Source: Rhodopseudomonas palustris (GTDB lineage Bacteria; Pseudomonadota; Alphaproteobacteria; Rhizobiales; Xanthobacteraceae). Taken from it: DNA of 64,000 nt. Below are positions 26,495-35,614 of the stretch, piece by piece. Below the pieces are notes generated by a model. That model did not search any database and had not been told where the DNA came from. It saw nothing but the letters and a program-made list of their open reading frames with translations. The DNA is taken from NCBI GenBank assembly GCA_016215605.1, contig JACRJB010000053.1, positions 1-64,000 of the forward strand, read 5' to 3'. The number at the start of each line of letters is the position of its first letter. Position 1 is the first letter of the stretch. The position numbers were made by a program, and so were the translations under genes.

Positions 26495-26592
26495 TGCCGT
26501 CAGGTTCGGGACCAAAGCGCCCAGCCGGCGGTGTCGAGGACGCCGCCGGGCGAGAAGCGCGATCCGAACGCCAACCCCAGGGGGAGAACGCC

Positions 26593-27801
26593 ATGTCCGA
26601 GATCCGACGATTGCCGCCGCTATCCCGCCGCGCGCTGCTGACCGGCGCCGCGGGCGCCGCCACGCTCGCCACCTTGCCGCGGTTCGCGACGCCGGCGATC
26701 GCGCAGGCCGCCCCGCTCAAGGTCGGCCTGATGCTGCCCTACACCGGCACCTTCGCGAAACTCGGCCAGTTCATCGACGACGGCTTCCGGCTGCGGATCG
26801 AGCAACTCGGCGGCAAGCTCGGCGGCCGCGAGGTCACCTTCGTCCAGGTCGACGACGAGTCCAAGCCCGAGGCCGCCACCGACAACATGAACAGGCTGGT
26901 CGGCCGCGACAAGGTCGACGTCGTCATCGGCACGGTGCATTCCGGCGTCGCCATGGCGATGGTCAAGGTCGCGCGCGATTCCGGCACGCTGCTGATCATC
27001 CCCAATGCCGGCGCCAACGACGCCACCGGGCCGGCCTGTGCGCCGAACATCTTCCGCACCTCGTTCTCGAACTGGCAGACCACCTTCCCGATGGGCAAAG
27101 TGATGGCCGATGCCGGCATCAAGAACGTCGCCACCATCACCTGGAAGTACACCGCCGGCGCCGAAATGGTCGGCGCCTTCGCGGAGAATTTCACCAAGCA
27201 CGGCGGCAAGATCGTCGAGGATCTGACGCTGCCGTTCCCGCAGGTCGAATTCCAGGCGCTGATCACCCGCATCGCGCAGCTCAAGCCGGACGCTGTGTTC
27301 AGCTTCTTCGCCGGCGGCGGCGCGGTGAAGTTCGTCAAGGACTACGCGGCGGCGGGGCTCAACAAGTCGATTCCGCTGTACGGCGCCGGCTTCCTCACCG
27401 ACGGCACCATCGAGGCGCAGGGCGAAGCGGCGACCGGCATCAAGACCACGCTGCACTACGCCGACAATCTCGACAATCCGGCCAACGTCGCCTTCCTCAA
27501 GGCTTTCAAGGCCAAGACCCAGAAGGACGGCGACATCTACGCGGTGCAGGGCTTCGACGCCGCGGCGCTGCTCGACATCGGGCTGACCGCGGTGAAGGGC
27601 GACGCCGCCGCGCGCGACGCGATGATCAAGGCGATGGCGGCGGCGAAGATCGACAGCCCGCGCGGGCCGCTGTCGTTCAACAAGGCGCACAACCCGGTGC
27701 AGAACATCTACCTCCGCGAAGTCCGCAACGGCCGCAACGAGATGGTCTCGGTCGCGCAGGCCAACGTCGACGACCCCGCCCGCGGTTGCAAGATGACGTG
27801 A
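26593..27801 (+). CDS. ABC transporter substrate-binding protein (LivK/Peripla_BP_6 type), probable aromatic-acid binder
   Basis: A 402-residue binding protein. The leader (1-40) carries SRRALLTGAAGAATLA, a twin-arginine-like signal ending AIAQA, so Tat export is possible. The mature part begins PLKVGLMLPYTGTFAKLG and contains GTVHSGVAMAM and IIPNAGANDATG typical of LivK-type proteins that bind aromatic acids and other carboxylates. GGGGAGAACGCC before the ATG fixes the start. The importer permease and ATPase genes follow after a 381-nt repeat-filled gap. Benzoate or a related aromatic acid is the inferred ligand, from the neighbouring box genes and the shared promoter motif. Confidence 0.9.
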   Translation: MSEIRRLPPLSRRALLTGAAGAATLATLPRFATPAIAQAAPLKVGLMLPYTGTFAKLGQFIDDGFRLRIEQLGGKLGGREVTFVQVDDESKPEAATDNMNRLVGRDKVDVVIGTVHSGVAMAMVKVARDSGTLLIIPNAGANDATGPACAPNIFRTSFSNWQTTFPMGKVMADAGIKNVATITWKYTAGAEMVGAFAENFTKHGGKIVEDLTLPFPQVEFQALITRIAQLKPDAVFSFFAGGGAVKFVKDYAAAGLNKSIPLYGAGFLTDGTIEAQGEAATGIKTTLHYADNLDNPANVAFLKAFKAKTQKDGDIYAVQGFDAAALLDIGLTAVKGDAAARDAMIKAMAAAKIDSPRGPLSFNKAHNPVQNIYLREVRNGRNEMVSVAQANVDDPARGCKMT

Positions 27802-27840
27802 ACGTAGCCGCCCGGGTGGCATCGCGGCTTGCTGATACAC

Positions 27841-28105
27841 CGTCATGGCCGGGCTTGACCCGGCCATCCATCCAAGAATGAATCCTTTCGCGAGAGATGG
27901 ATTGCCGGGTCAAGCCCGGCAATGACGGGCGTATGGAAGAGGCACGCATGCATCAGCACGCTCATAGCTCACCACAAGCACCGTCATTCCGGGGCGCGCG
28001 CCCTTCGCGCGCGAACCCGGAATCCAGAAGTTGTTACGACGTCCGGAGCCGCAGAACAGCTCGGGATTCCGGGTTCGCTCGCTGCGCTCGCGCCCCGGAA
28101 TGACG
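27841..28105. repeat. Two palindromic repeat units of different families in tandem
   Basis: 27841-27927 is an inverted pair of the CGTCATGGCCGGGC/GCCCGGCAATGACG type; 27982-28105 is an inverted pair of the CGTCATTCCGGGGCGCG type. They fill most of the gap 27802-28182 between the binding-protein gene and the permease gene. No gene is visible in the gap. Confidence 0.85.
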
Positions 28106-28182
28106 TGCGTGAGGAGAGCGCTTGTGCAGACGAGCGTGGGGAGAGCACTTGTGCGGAGAGGCGGTAGGGCGCGGATCAAGCC

Positions 28183-29055
28183 ATGGACCTGATCACCTTC
28201 GGCGTTCAACTGCTCAATGCCGTGCAATACGGCATGGTGCTGTTCCTGGTCGCCAGCGGGCTGACGCTGGTGTTCGGGATTCTCGGCGTGATCAACCTGG
28301 CGCACGGCGCCTTCTACATGCTGGGCGCGTACCTGGCGTATTGGATCGCGCTGATGACCGGCAACTATCTGGCGGCGCTGGTCGGCGGCGTGGCGATCGC
28401 CTTCGTGCTCGGGCTTGCGCTGGAGAGCGTGTTCATCCGCTGGCTGTACGGCCGCGATCATCTGGCGCAGGTGCTGTTGTCGTTCGGGCTGATCCTGGTG
28501 ATCGACGAAGTCCGTCAGCTCCTGTTCGGCAAGGACGTGCATTCCGTCGCGCCGCCGGACTGGCTGTCGGGCTCGCTGCAGCTCACCGACAATCTGTCCT
28601 ATCCGGTGTATCGGCTGGCGATCTGCGTGTTCTGCCTCGCGGTGGCGGCGCTGATCTTTCTGGTCATCACCCGCACCAAGATCGGCATGATCGTCCGCGC
28701 CGGCGCCGAGAACCGCGAGATGACGCGCGTGCTCGGCATCGACTACGACAAGGTCAACCGCCTCGTCTTCGCCACCGGCATCGCGCTCGCCGCGCTCGGC
28801 GGCATCGTCACCGCGCCGATCTCCACGGTGTATCCCGGCATGGGCGACGGCATGCTGATCCTCAGCTTCGTGGTCGTGGTGCTCGGCGGCATCGGCTCGG
28901 TCGCCGGCGCCGCGATCGGCGCCCTGCTGATCGGCTTCACCGACACCTTCGGCAAGGTGTTCTTCCCGAGCGTGTCCGGCATGCTGATCTATCTACTGAT
29001 GGCGCTGGTCCTGCTGTGGCGCCCCAACGGCATTCTGGGCCGCAGGGAGGTGTGA
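28183..29055 (+). CDS. livH: Branched-chain-type ABC transporter permease (LivH)
   Basis: A 290-residue inner-membrane permease with about eight helices. GLTLVFGILGVINLAHGAFYMLGAYLAYW is the LivH signature, and GAENREMTRVLGIDYDKVNRLVFATGIALAALGGI is the cytoplasmic coupling loop that meets the ATPase. It forms the channel with the LivM protein encoded next. First gene of the permease/ATPase block livH-livM-livG-livF. Confidence 0.95.
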   Translation: MDLITFGVQLLNAVQYGMVLFLVASGLTLVFGILGVINLAHGAFYMLGAYLAYWIALMTGNYLAALVGGVAIAFVLGLALESVFIRWLYGRDHLAQVLLSFGLILVIDEVRQLLFGKDVHSVAPPDWLSGSLQLTDNLSYPVYRLAICVFCLAVAALIFLVITRTKIGMIVRAGAENREMTRVLGIDYDKVNRLVFATGIALAALGGIVTAPISTVYPGMGDGMLILSFVVVVLGGIGSVAGAAIGALLIGFTDTFGKVFFPSVSGMLIYLLMALVLLWRPNGILGRREV

Positions 29056-29079
29056 GATGAAGCGCCACACGCCCACCTC

Positions 29080-29208
29080 CGTCATGCCCGGGCTTGTCCC
29101 GCCTGCGGGGCCGGAGCCCCTTCGGCGCGGCGAAGGCCCGGGCATCCACGCCTTACTGAGTCGACGGCAGCAAAGACGTGGATGGCCGGGGCAAGCCCGG
29201 CCATGACG
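29080..29208. repeat. Palindromic repeat overlapping the livM start codon
   Basis: An inverted pair from CGTCATGCCCGGGCTTGTCC to GGCCATGACG, with inner ACG/CGTGG boxes. Its final CATGACG (29202-29208) contains the ATG at 29203 used as the livM start, so the element has been partly built into the gene's 5' end. Confidence 0.8.
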
Positions 29209-30226
29209 AAGGAGAGGGCGAGCCCAATTCGAACAACCGTGCTGCCGGCGCTGATCCTCGCCGTCGCACTCGCACTGCCGTTCCTCGTGCCGCAATACTA
29301 CGTCCAGTTCGCCAGCAAGGTGCTGATCCTCGGCGTGCTGGCGATGGCGCTCAATCTGGTGGTGGGGCAGGGCGGGCTGGTGTCGCTGTGCCACGCGGCG
29401 TTCTTCGGCCTCGCCGGCTATGTGCTGGCGCTGCTGTCGCCGAAATACGATCCCGCCTCGCTGCTGCTGACGCTGCCGGCCGCGGTGATCGCCGCCGGCG
29501 CGGTCGCGCTGGTGATCGGCGCCTTGGCGCTGCGCACCCGCGGCGTGTACTTCATCATGGTGACGCTCGCCTTCGGCGAGATGCTGTTCTACCTGTTCCA
29601 CGATGCCGATTTCGCCGGCGGCTCGGACGGCGCCTTCATCAACGCCAAGCCCGAATTGGTGATCGCGGGCGTCCGCCTGCTCGATCTCGATAAGCCGCTG
29701 GTGTTCTATTTCGTGGTGCTGGCGGTCACGATCGGCGCGGTCGGGCTGCTCACCATGCTGGTGCGCTCGCCGTTCGGCCACGCGCTGGCCGCCGCGCGTG
29801 ACAACGAACGCCGCGCCCGCGCGCTCGGCTTTCCGATCTTCCGCATTCGCCTGATCGCCTTCACGCTGTCCGGCGCGCTGGCCGGTCTCGCCGGTTACTT
29901 CGCGGCGATCCAGTTCGGTTTCGTGGCGCCGCAGATGCTCGGCTGGCATCAATCCGCCGTCGCGTTGGTGATGGTGCTGATCGGCGGCCTCAGCACCGTC
30001 ACCGGCCCGCTGATCGGCGCGCTGGTGCTGCTCGGGCTCGAAGAAGTGCTCAAGGCAACCTTCGAGCAATGGAAGCTGATCGAAGGAATCATCGTCATCG
30101 CCATCGTGCTGCTGCTGCCGAACGGCGTGCGGCAGCTCTGGCCGATGGCGGTCGGAGAGGCCGACCCGAAGCCGGCGCGGGACGACAAGGTCGCGCCGTC
30201 GCCAGCGCGCGCGCCGGAGACTGGTC

Positions 30227-30234
<8 letters not shown>
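29203..30234 (+). CDS. livM: Branched-chain-type ABC transporter permease (LivM)
   Basis: A 343-residue permease with about nine helices. LAMALNLVVGQGGLVSLCHAAFFGLAGY is the LivM signature and RDNERRARALGFPIFRIRLIAFTLSGALAGLAG the coupling loop. The C-terminal tail (EADPKPARDDKVAPSPARAP) is hydrophilic. Both in-frame ATGs (29182 and 29203) lie within an intergenic palindrome and lack a good ribosome-binding site; a GTG at 29239 is the only alternative outside it. The end overlaps livG by 8 nt. Confidence 0.93.
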
Positions 30235-30981
<747 letters not shown>

Positions 30982-30985
<4 letters not shown>

Positions 30986-31692
30986 CGGCGCTGCTGCAGG
31001 CCGAGCGGCTCGAAGCGTTCTACGGCGCCAGCCAGATTCTGCACGGCATCGATCTCACGGTCGCGCGCGGCGAGCAGATCGCGCTGATCGGCCGCAACGG
31101 CATGGGCAAGACCACGCTGCTACGCAGCCTGATGGGGCTGGTGCCGGCGTGCCGCGGCCAACGCCTGCTGCACGGCGACGACATCGCCGGCGCGCAGCCC
31201 GACGCGATCGCGCGCCGCGGCGTCGCCCTGGTGCCCGAAGGCCGCGGCGTGTTCGGTGCGCTCACTGTGGTCGAGAATCTGATCATGGCCGCGCGCCCGG
31301 GCCGCGACGGCCGCGCCACCTGGACGTTGCCGCGGATCTTCGAGCTGTTTCCACGGCTCGCCGAGCGCCGCGGCCATGGCGGCCATCAACTTTCCGGCGG
31401 CGAACAGCAGATGCTGACGATCGGCCGCGCGCTGATGACCAATCCGGAGTTGCTGCTGATCGACGAAGCCACCGAAGGCCTCGCGCCGCTGGTCGCGCAG
31501 GAGATCTGGCGCACCCTCGGCGTGATCCGCCGCGAAGGCGTCGCCACCATCGTGGTCGACAAGGATTTCCGTAGCCTCTCGGCGATCGCCGACCGCATGG
31601 TGATGCTGGCGAAGGGCGTCGTGGTGTTCGACGGCCCGCCGGCGAAGCTGGCCGCGCAGCCGGAACTGCTGGAGCGGCATCTGGGGGTCTGA
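30982..31692 (+). CDS. livF: Branched-chain-type ABC transporter ATP-binding protein (LivF)
   Basis: A 236-residue ATPase. Walker A is GRNGMGKTT, the LivF-type segment RRGVALVPEGRGVFGALTVVENL follows, then the signature LSGGEQQMLTIGRAL and Walker B LLLIDEATEGLAP. It pairs with LivG. The ATG overlaps the livG stop by 4 nt. It is the last gene of the importer; boxR converges on it from the other strand beyond a repeat. Confidence 0.95.
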
Positions 31693-31701
31693 CTGTTAGT
31701 T

Positions 31702-31822
31702 CGTCATTCCGGGGCGCTCGCGCAGCGAGCGAACCCGGAATCTCGACGTTCGAGGCACCCGGCGGGTCGTTCGCAGAACTCCTCTAGATTCCGGGTTCGC
31801 GCTGCGCGCGCCCCGGAATGAC
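31702..31822. repeat. Palindromic repeat pair between convergent livF and boxR
   Basis: Outer arms CGTCATTCCGGGGCGCTCG and GCGCGCCCCGGAATGACG, inner arms GAACCCGGAATC and GATTCCGGGTTC. It probably separates the two convergent transcripts; no oligo-U terminator is seen. Confidence 0.85.
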
Positions 31823-31843
31823 GGTGTTGGCTTGTCGCGCTTA

Positions 31844-32779
31844 CTATACGGCTTCATTCTTCAGCCCGAACGCGCAGGCGTCGCGGCACAGCACTGGCGA
31901 CACCATCGCGGTCAGTTTCGCGGCGGCGGCCTCGACGGTCAGGCCCGCGGTGTCGAGCACGCCGGAGGCGCGGGCGTAGAGCGGCTCGCGGCTCTGCAGG
32001 ATGGTGCGCAGCTCCTGCATCGCGGCGCGGTCGTCGGCCATCGGCCGCAAATCGCCCTGGCCGCGCACCCGCGCCATGTGTTCCTCGGGCTCGGCCTTCA
32101 GCCAGATCGTGTAGAACGACGACAGGATCTGGTCGAAGGTGATCGCCTCCGAGACGATGCCGCCGCCGGTCGCCAGCACCATCAGCTCCTTGCGCGCGAG
32201 CAGTTGCGCCAGCGCCGCCTGCTCCATGCGGCGGAAGCCTTCCTGGCCGTACAGCGCGATGATCTCGGCGACCGACAGCCCGTTCTGCTGCTCGATCTCC
32301 TTGTTCAGCTCGACGAACGCCCAGCCGATCTTGTCGGCCAGCATCCGCCCCAGCGTCGATTTGCCGGCGCCGCGCAGGCCGATCAGCGCGATGCCGTGAA
32401 ACGCGTTGGCGCGCCGCGCGCCGGCGCCGAGCCGGCCCATCCCGGACAACACGTCCTTGGCATGCGCGATCTGCACCGGCGTGGCGCGGCGGACCAGATC
32501 GCGGATCACCGGCCAGTCGATCGACGGATCGCCGGTCGGCAGCAGATCCTCCAGCGGCGTCGCCAGCGCGTCGGAGACGCGGCGCAGCAGCATGATCGAG
32601 ACGTTGCCCTTGCCGCTTTCGAGCTGCGCGATGTAGCGCTCGGAAATCCCCGACACCTTGGCCAGCACCTTGCGCGACATGCCGCGCAGTCCGCGCAGCG
32701 TGCGGACGCGCTGGCCGAGCTCCAGCAGGAAGCTGGCGTCGGATTCGGCGGACGGGGTCATGTCTGAAGGCGCGCTCAT
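31844..32779 (-). CDS. boxR: Transcriptional regulator BoxR (HTH plus shikimate-kinase-like domain)
   Basis: A 311-residue regulator. An XRE-type helix-turn-helix lies at about 20-80 (SRKVLAKVSGISERYIAQLESGKGNVS), followed by a linker and a shikimate-kinase-like domain from about 128 with P-loop GLRGAGKST (134-142). This two-part layout is unique to the BoxR/BzdR family, in which the kinase-like domain senses benzoyl-CoA and releases DNA repression. It is divergent from the benzoate-CoA ligase gene, and palindromic TGCA-containing sites lie between them. Start at 32779 gives about 18 residues before the helix-turn-helix; 32761 is an alternative. Confidence 0.94.
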   Translation of the reverse strand: MSAPSDMTPSAESDASFLLELGQRVRTLRGLRGMSRKVLAKVSGISERYIAQLESGKGNVSIMLLRRVSDALATPLEDLLPTGDPSIDWPVIRDLVRRATPVQIAHAKDVLSGMGRLGAGARRANAFHGIALIGLRGAGKSTLGRMLADKIGWAFVELNKEIEQQNGLSVAEIIALYGQEGFRRMEQAALAQLLARKELMVLATGGGIVSEAITFDQILSSFYTIWLKAEPEEHMARVRGQGDLRPMADDRAAMQELRTILQSREPLYARASGVLDTAGLTVEAAAAKLTAMVSPVLCRDACAFGLKNEAV

Positions 32780-32843
32780 GAGAAGTTGAGCGGAATCATA
32801 GTGCCGTGGAGGATTGACAGCAAGCCGGCCCGGTGGCTTCCTA

Positions 32844-32872
32844 TGCATTATAATTCTAATGAACTATAATTC
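32844..32872. promoter_or_regulatory. Candidate BoxR operator between boxR and the benzoate-CoA ligase gene
   Basis: Two tandem motif copies 16 bp apart: TGCATTATAATTC (32844-32856) and TGAACTATAATTC (32860-32872), each holding TATAAT on the plus strand; the first also reads TATAAT on the minus strand. Binding here could control both divergent genes. A TTGACA at 32814-32819 is too distant (29 nt) to be its ideal -35. Confidence 0.6.
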
Positions 32873-32891
32873 CAAAGCGGGGGAGGACGCC

Positions 32892-32927
32892 ATGAGCATT
32901 GGCGCTGCCGAACAATGCACGGCATGA
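32892..32927 (+). other. Possible 11-codon leader ORF overlapping the ligase start
   Basis: ATG at 32892 after a strong GGGAGGACGCC opens MSIGAAEQCTA and stops at TGA 32925-32927, sharing ATGA with the ligase ATG at 32924. It could couple translation by reinitiation, or be the true N-terminus displaced by an indel. Confidence 0.35.
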
Positions 32928-34468
32928 CCGGAGCAGGGTCGTACAATGCGGTGAGCTGGCTGCTCGACCGCAATGTCGCCGAAGGGCGCGGCGACAAGCT
33001 CGCCTTCACCGACACGGTGTCCGAACTGAGCTATCGGGCGCTGCAGGGCCAGACCCGCCGCGCCGCGAACCTGCTGCGCCGCCTCGGCGTCCGCCGCGAG
33101 GAACGGGTGGCGATGATCATGCTCGACACCGTGGACTTTCCCGTGGTGTTTCTCGGCGCGATCCGCGCTGGCGTGGTCCCGGTGCCGCTCAACACGCTGC
33201 TGACCGCCGAGCAATACGCCTATGTGCTGGCGGATTGCCGGGCGCGGGTGCTGTTCGTCTCCGATGCGCTCTATCCGGTGGTGAAGGACATCCTGTCCGG
33301 CCTGCCGGACCTCGCGCATGTCGTCGTCTCCGGCGGCGCCGCGCACGGCCACCTCGGGCTCGCCGACGAACTCGCGCAAGAGAGCGACGTCTGCGAAACC
33401 GCCGCGACCCATGCCGAGGAGCCGGCGTTCTGGCTGTATTCGTCGGGCTCGACCGGCATGCCCAAGGGCGTCCGCCACCTCCACGCCAATCTCGCCGCGA
33501 CTGCGGAGACCTACGCCAGGCAGGTGCTGGGCATCCGCGAGGACGACGTGGTGCTGTCGGCGGCGAAATTGTTCTTCGCCTACGGGCTCGGCAATTCGCT
33601 GACCTTCCCGCTGTCGGTCGGCGCCACCACGGTGCTGAATTCCGAGCGGCCGACGCCGGCGGTCATCTTCAAGCTGATGCAGCGCTACAATCCGACGATC
33701 TTCTGCGGCGTGCCGACGCTGTTCGCCGCGATGCTCAACGATCCGGCGCTGAAGAGCGAGACCGCCGGCAGCCGGCTGCGGATCTGCACCTCGGCCGGCG
33801 AGGCATTGCCGGAATCGGTCGGGCTCGCCTGGCAGGCGCGGTTCAGCGCCGACATTCTCGACGGCGTCGGCTCGACCGAGCTGTTGCACATCTTCCTGTC
33901 GAACGCGCCGGGCGACATCAAATACGGCACCTCGGGCAAGCCGGTCCCCGGCTACAAGGTGCGGCTCGTCAACGACGCCGGCGCGGACGTCGCCGATGGC
34001 GAGGTCGGCGAGCTGCTGGTCGACGCGCCGTCCGCCGGCGAGGGCTACTGGAATCAGCGCAGCAAGAGCCGCGCGACCTTCGAAGGCAGCTGGACCCGCA
34101 CCGGCGACAAGTACACGCGCGACGCCGACGGCCGCTACACCTTCTGCGGCCGCGCCGACGACATGTTCAAGGTGTCGGGCATCTGGGTGTCGCCGTTCGA
34201 GGTCGAGAGCGCGCTGATCACGCATCCGGCCGTGCTCGAAGCCGCGGTGGTGCCAGACGCCGATTTCGACGGCCTCTTGAAGCCGCGCGCTTACGTGGTG
34301 CTGCGCGAAGGCTTCGCCGCCGACGGCCTGTTCGAGCAGCTCAAGGATCACGTCAAGCAGAAGGTCGGGCCGTGGAAATATCCACGCTGGATCGAGGTGG
34401 TCACCAGCCTGCCGAAGACCGCCACCGGCAAGATCCAGCGCTTCAAGCTGCGCGAGGGCGCGCAGTGA
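32924..34468 (+). CDS. bclA: Benzoate-CoA ligase family protein
   Basis: A 514-residue AMP-forming acyl-CoA synthetase. ATP-binding motif YSSGSTGMPKGVRH, aromatic-binding segment AKLFFAYGLGNSLTFPL typical of benzoate-CoA ligases, DGVGSTELLHIFLSN, the A8 hinge RADDMFKVSGIWVSP and the catalytic Lys in PKTATGKIQRFK are all present. It converts benzoate, ATP and CoA to benzoyl-CoA, the substrate of BoxB and the likely inducer for BoxR. The exact start is uncertain: 32915 and 32924 lack ribosome-binding sites, while the good one serves an out-of-frame ATG at 32892. A close substitute such as 4-hydroxy- or fluorobenzoate cannot be excluded. Confidence 0.93.
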   Translation: MTGAGSYNAVSWLLDRNVAEGRGDKLAFTDTVSELSYRALQGQTRRAANLLRRLGVRREERVAMIMLDTVDFPVVFLGAIRAGVVPVPLNTLLTAEQYAYVLADCRARVLFVSDALYPVVKDILSGLPDLAHVVVSGGAAHGHLGLADELAQESDVCETAATHAEEPAFWLYSSGSTGMPKGVRHLHANLAATAETYARQVLGIREDDVVLSAAKLFFAYGLGNSLTFPLSVGATTVLNSERPTPAVIFKLMQRYNPTIFCGVPTLFAAMLNDPALKSETAGSRLRICTSAGEALPESVGLAWQARFSADILDGVGSTELLHIFLSNAPGDIKYGTSGKPVPGYKVRLVNDAGADVADGEVGELLVDAPSAGEGYWNQRSKSRATFEGSWTRTGDKYTRDADGRYTFCGRADDMFKVSGIWVSPFEVESALITHPAVLEAAVVPDADFDGLLKPRAYVVLREGFAADGLFEQLKDHVKQKVGPWKYPRWIEVVTSLPKTATGKIQRFKLREGAQ

Positions 34469-34503
34469 AGTTGATGGGCGGCTTGGCATCGCCTCTCCGC
34501 GAG

Positions 34504-34620
34504 TCGTCCCCGCGCAGGCGGGGACCCATACGCCGCAGCATCGCGATTGAAATCAGGCGGCAGAAGCCTTCCTTCATCTGGGCGGCGAGGGGTTATGGGT
34601 CCCCGCCTGCGCGGGGACGA
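34504..34620. repeat. 27-bp perfect inverted repeat with nested palindromes
   Basis: Arms at 34504-34530 and 34594-34620 are exact reverse complements (core GTCCCCGCGCAGGCGGGGAC), and each core is itself a hairpin. It lies between the ligase and hydrolase genes. This family differs in sequence from the CGTCAT families elsewhere in the window. Confidence 0.85.
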
Positions 34621-34692
34621 ATCGTGGCGGATGTCGCGGTCGAACGTTGATGAAGATGCCTTCCCAGCGGGAAGGAAAACAGGACAGCGCCA

Positions 34693-35514
34693 ATGACTTC
34701 CCTTCCATCCACAGGCCGTCTCGCCATCGGCGATCATCAGCTCGAATATCGCATGATCGGCCCGTCGTCGGCGGAGGCGCCGACGCTGGTGCTGCTGCAT
34801 GAAGGGCTCGGCAGCGTCGGGCTGTGGGGCGAGTTTCCCGACAAGCTCGCGACGGCGACCGGCGCCGGCGTGTTCGTGTATTCGCGTGCCGGCTACGGCC
34901 AGTCGAGCCCGGCAGCGCTGCCGCGCAAGGTGGACTACATGCATCGCGAGGCGCTCGACGTGCTGCCGCGCGTGCTGGGTGCGATCGGCTTCCAGCGTGG
35001 GCTGCTGATCGGCCATTCCGACGGCGCGTCGATCGCGGCGATCTATGCCGGCGGCGTGCCGGATCATCGCGTTCGCGGGATCACGCTGATGGCGCCGCAT
35101 TTTGTCGTCGAGGACATCTCGGTTCAGTCGATCGCGGCGATCAAGCAGGCCTACGAGACCACCGAACTCCGCGCCAAGTTGGCGAAGTGGCACAGGGACG
35201 TCGACAACGCGTTCCGCGGCTGGAACGACGCCTGGCTCGATCCCGCCTTTCACGCCTGGGATATCTCCGATCACCTCGCCTACATTCGCGTGCCGGTGCA
35301 GATCGTGCAGGGCGCCGACGATCAGTACGGCACCTTGAAGCAGATCGAGATCGCCGAAGCCGAGTGCTATTGCCCGGTCGAAACCCTGATCATCCCCGGC
35401 GCCGGCCACTCGCCGCATCGCGAGGCGGCGGAGACGACGCTCGGCGCCGTCGCCGATTTCGCCGATCGGATTCTGCGGGGGCACGGCGAAGCCGCACACG
35501 GACAGGCAGCCTGA
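34693..35514 (+). CDS. Alpha/beta hydrolase of the box cluster
   Basis: A 273-residue alpha/beta hydrolase. The oxyanion region is LLHEGLGSVGLWGEF, nucleophile Ser109 in GHSDGAS, acid in GADDQYG, and His in GAGHSPHRE; the cap contains WNDAWLDPAFHAWDI. Similar hydrolases accompany box genes in Bradyrhizobium-type genomes. A thioesterase or ester/lactone hydrolase acting on a pathway intermediate is likely, but no substrate is established from sequence. It lies 224 nt past the ligase gene and just before the boxC promoter. Confidence 0.88.
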   Translation: MTSLPSTGRLAIGDHQLEYRMIGPSSAEAPTLVLLHEGLGSVGLWGEFPDKLATATGAGVFVYSRAGYGQSSPAALPRKVDYMHREALDVLPRVLGAIGFQRGLLIGHSDGASIAAIYAGGVPDHRVRGITLMAPHFVVEDISVQSIAAIKQAYETTELRAKLAKWHRDVDNAFRGWNDAWLDPAFHAWDISDHLAYIRVPVQIVQGADDQYGTLKQIEIAEAECYCPVETLIIPGAGHSPHREAAETTLGAVADFADRILRGHGEAAHGQAA

Positions 35515-35522
35515 CCGCAAAC

Positions 35523-35587
35523 TGCAACAAAATGCATGTTTCCGGCGTTTCGAGCTGGACGCAGGCGAAATTGTGCATTATAATGCA
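35523..35587 (+). promoter_or_regulatory. Candidate BoxR operator/promoter before boxC
   Basis: The perfect palindrome TGCATTATAATGCA (35574-35587) holds TATAAT at 35579-35584 with TGGACG 17 bp upstream as a possible -35. Four TGCA half-sites form two TGCA-N6-TGCA pairs (35523/35533 and 35574/35584). TGCA repeats are, as I recall, the half-sites described for BzdR/BoxR operators. The start codon follows at 35615. Confidence 0.68.
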
Positions 35588-35614
35588 TCTCAATCAAGTT
35601 CAGGGAGGAGCCGC

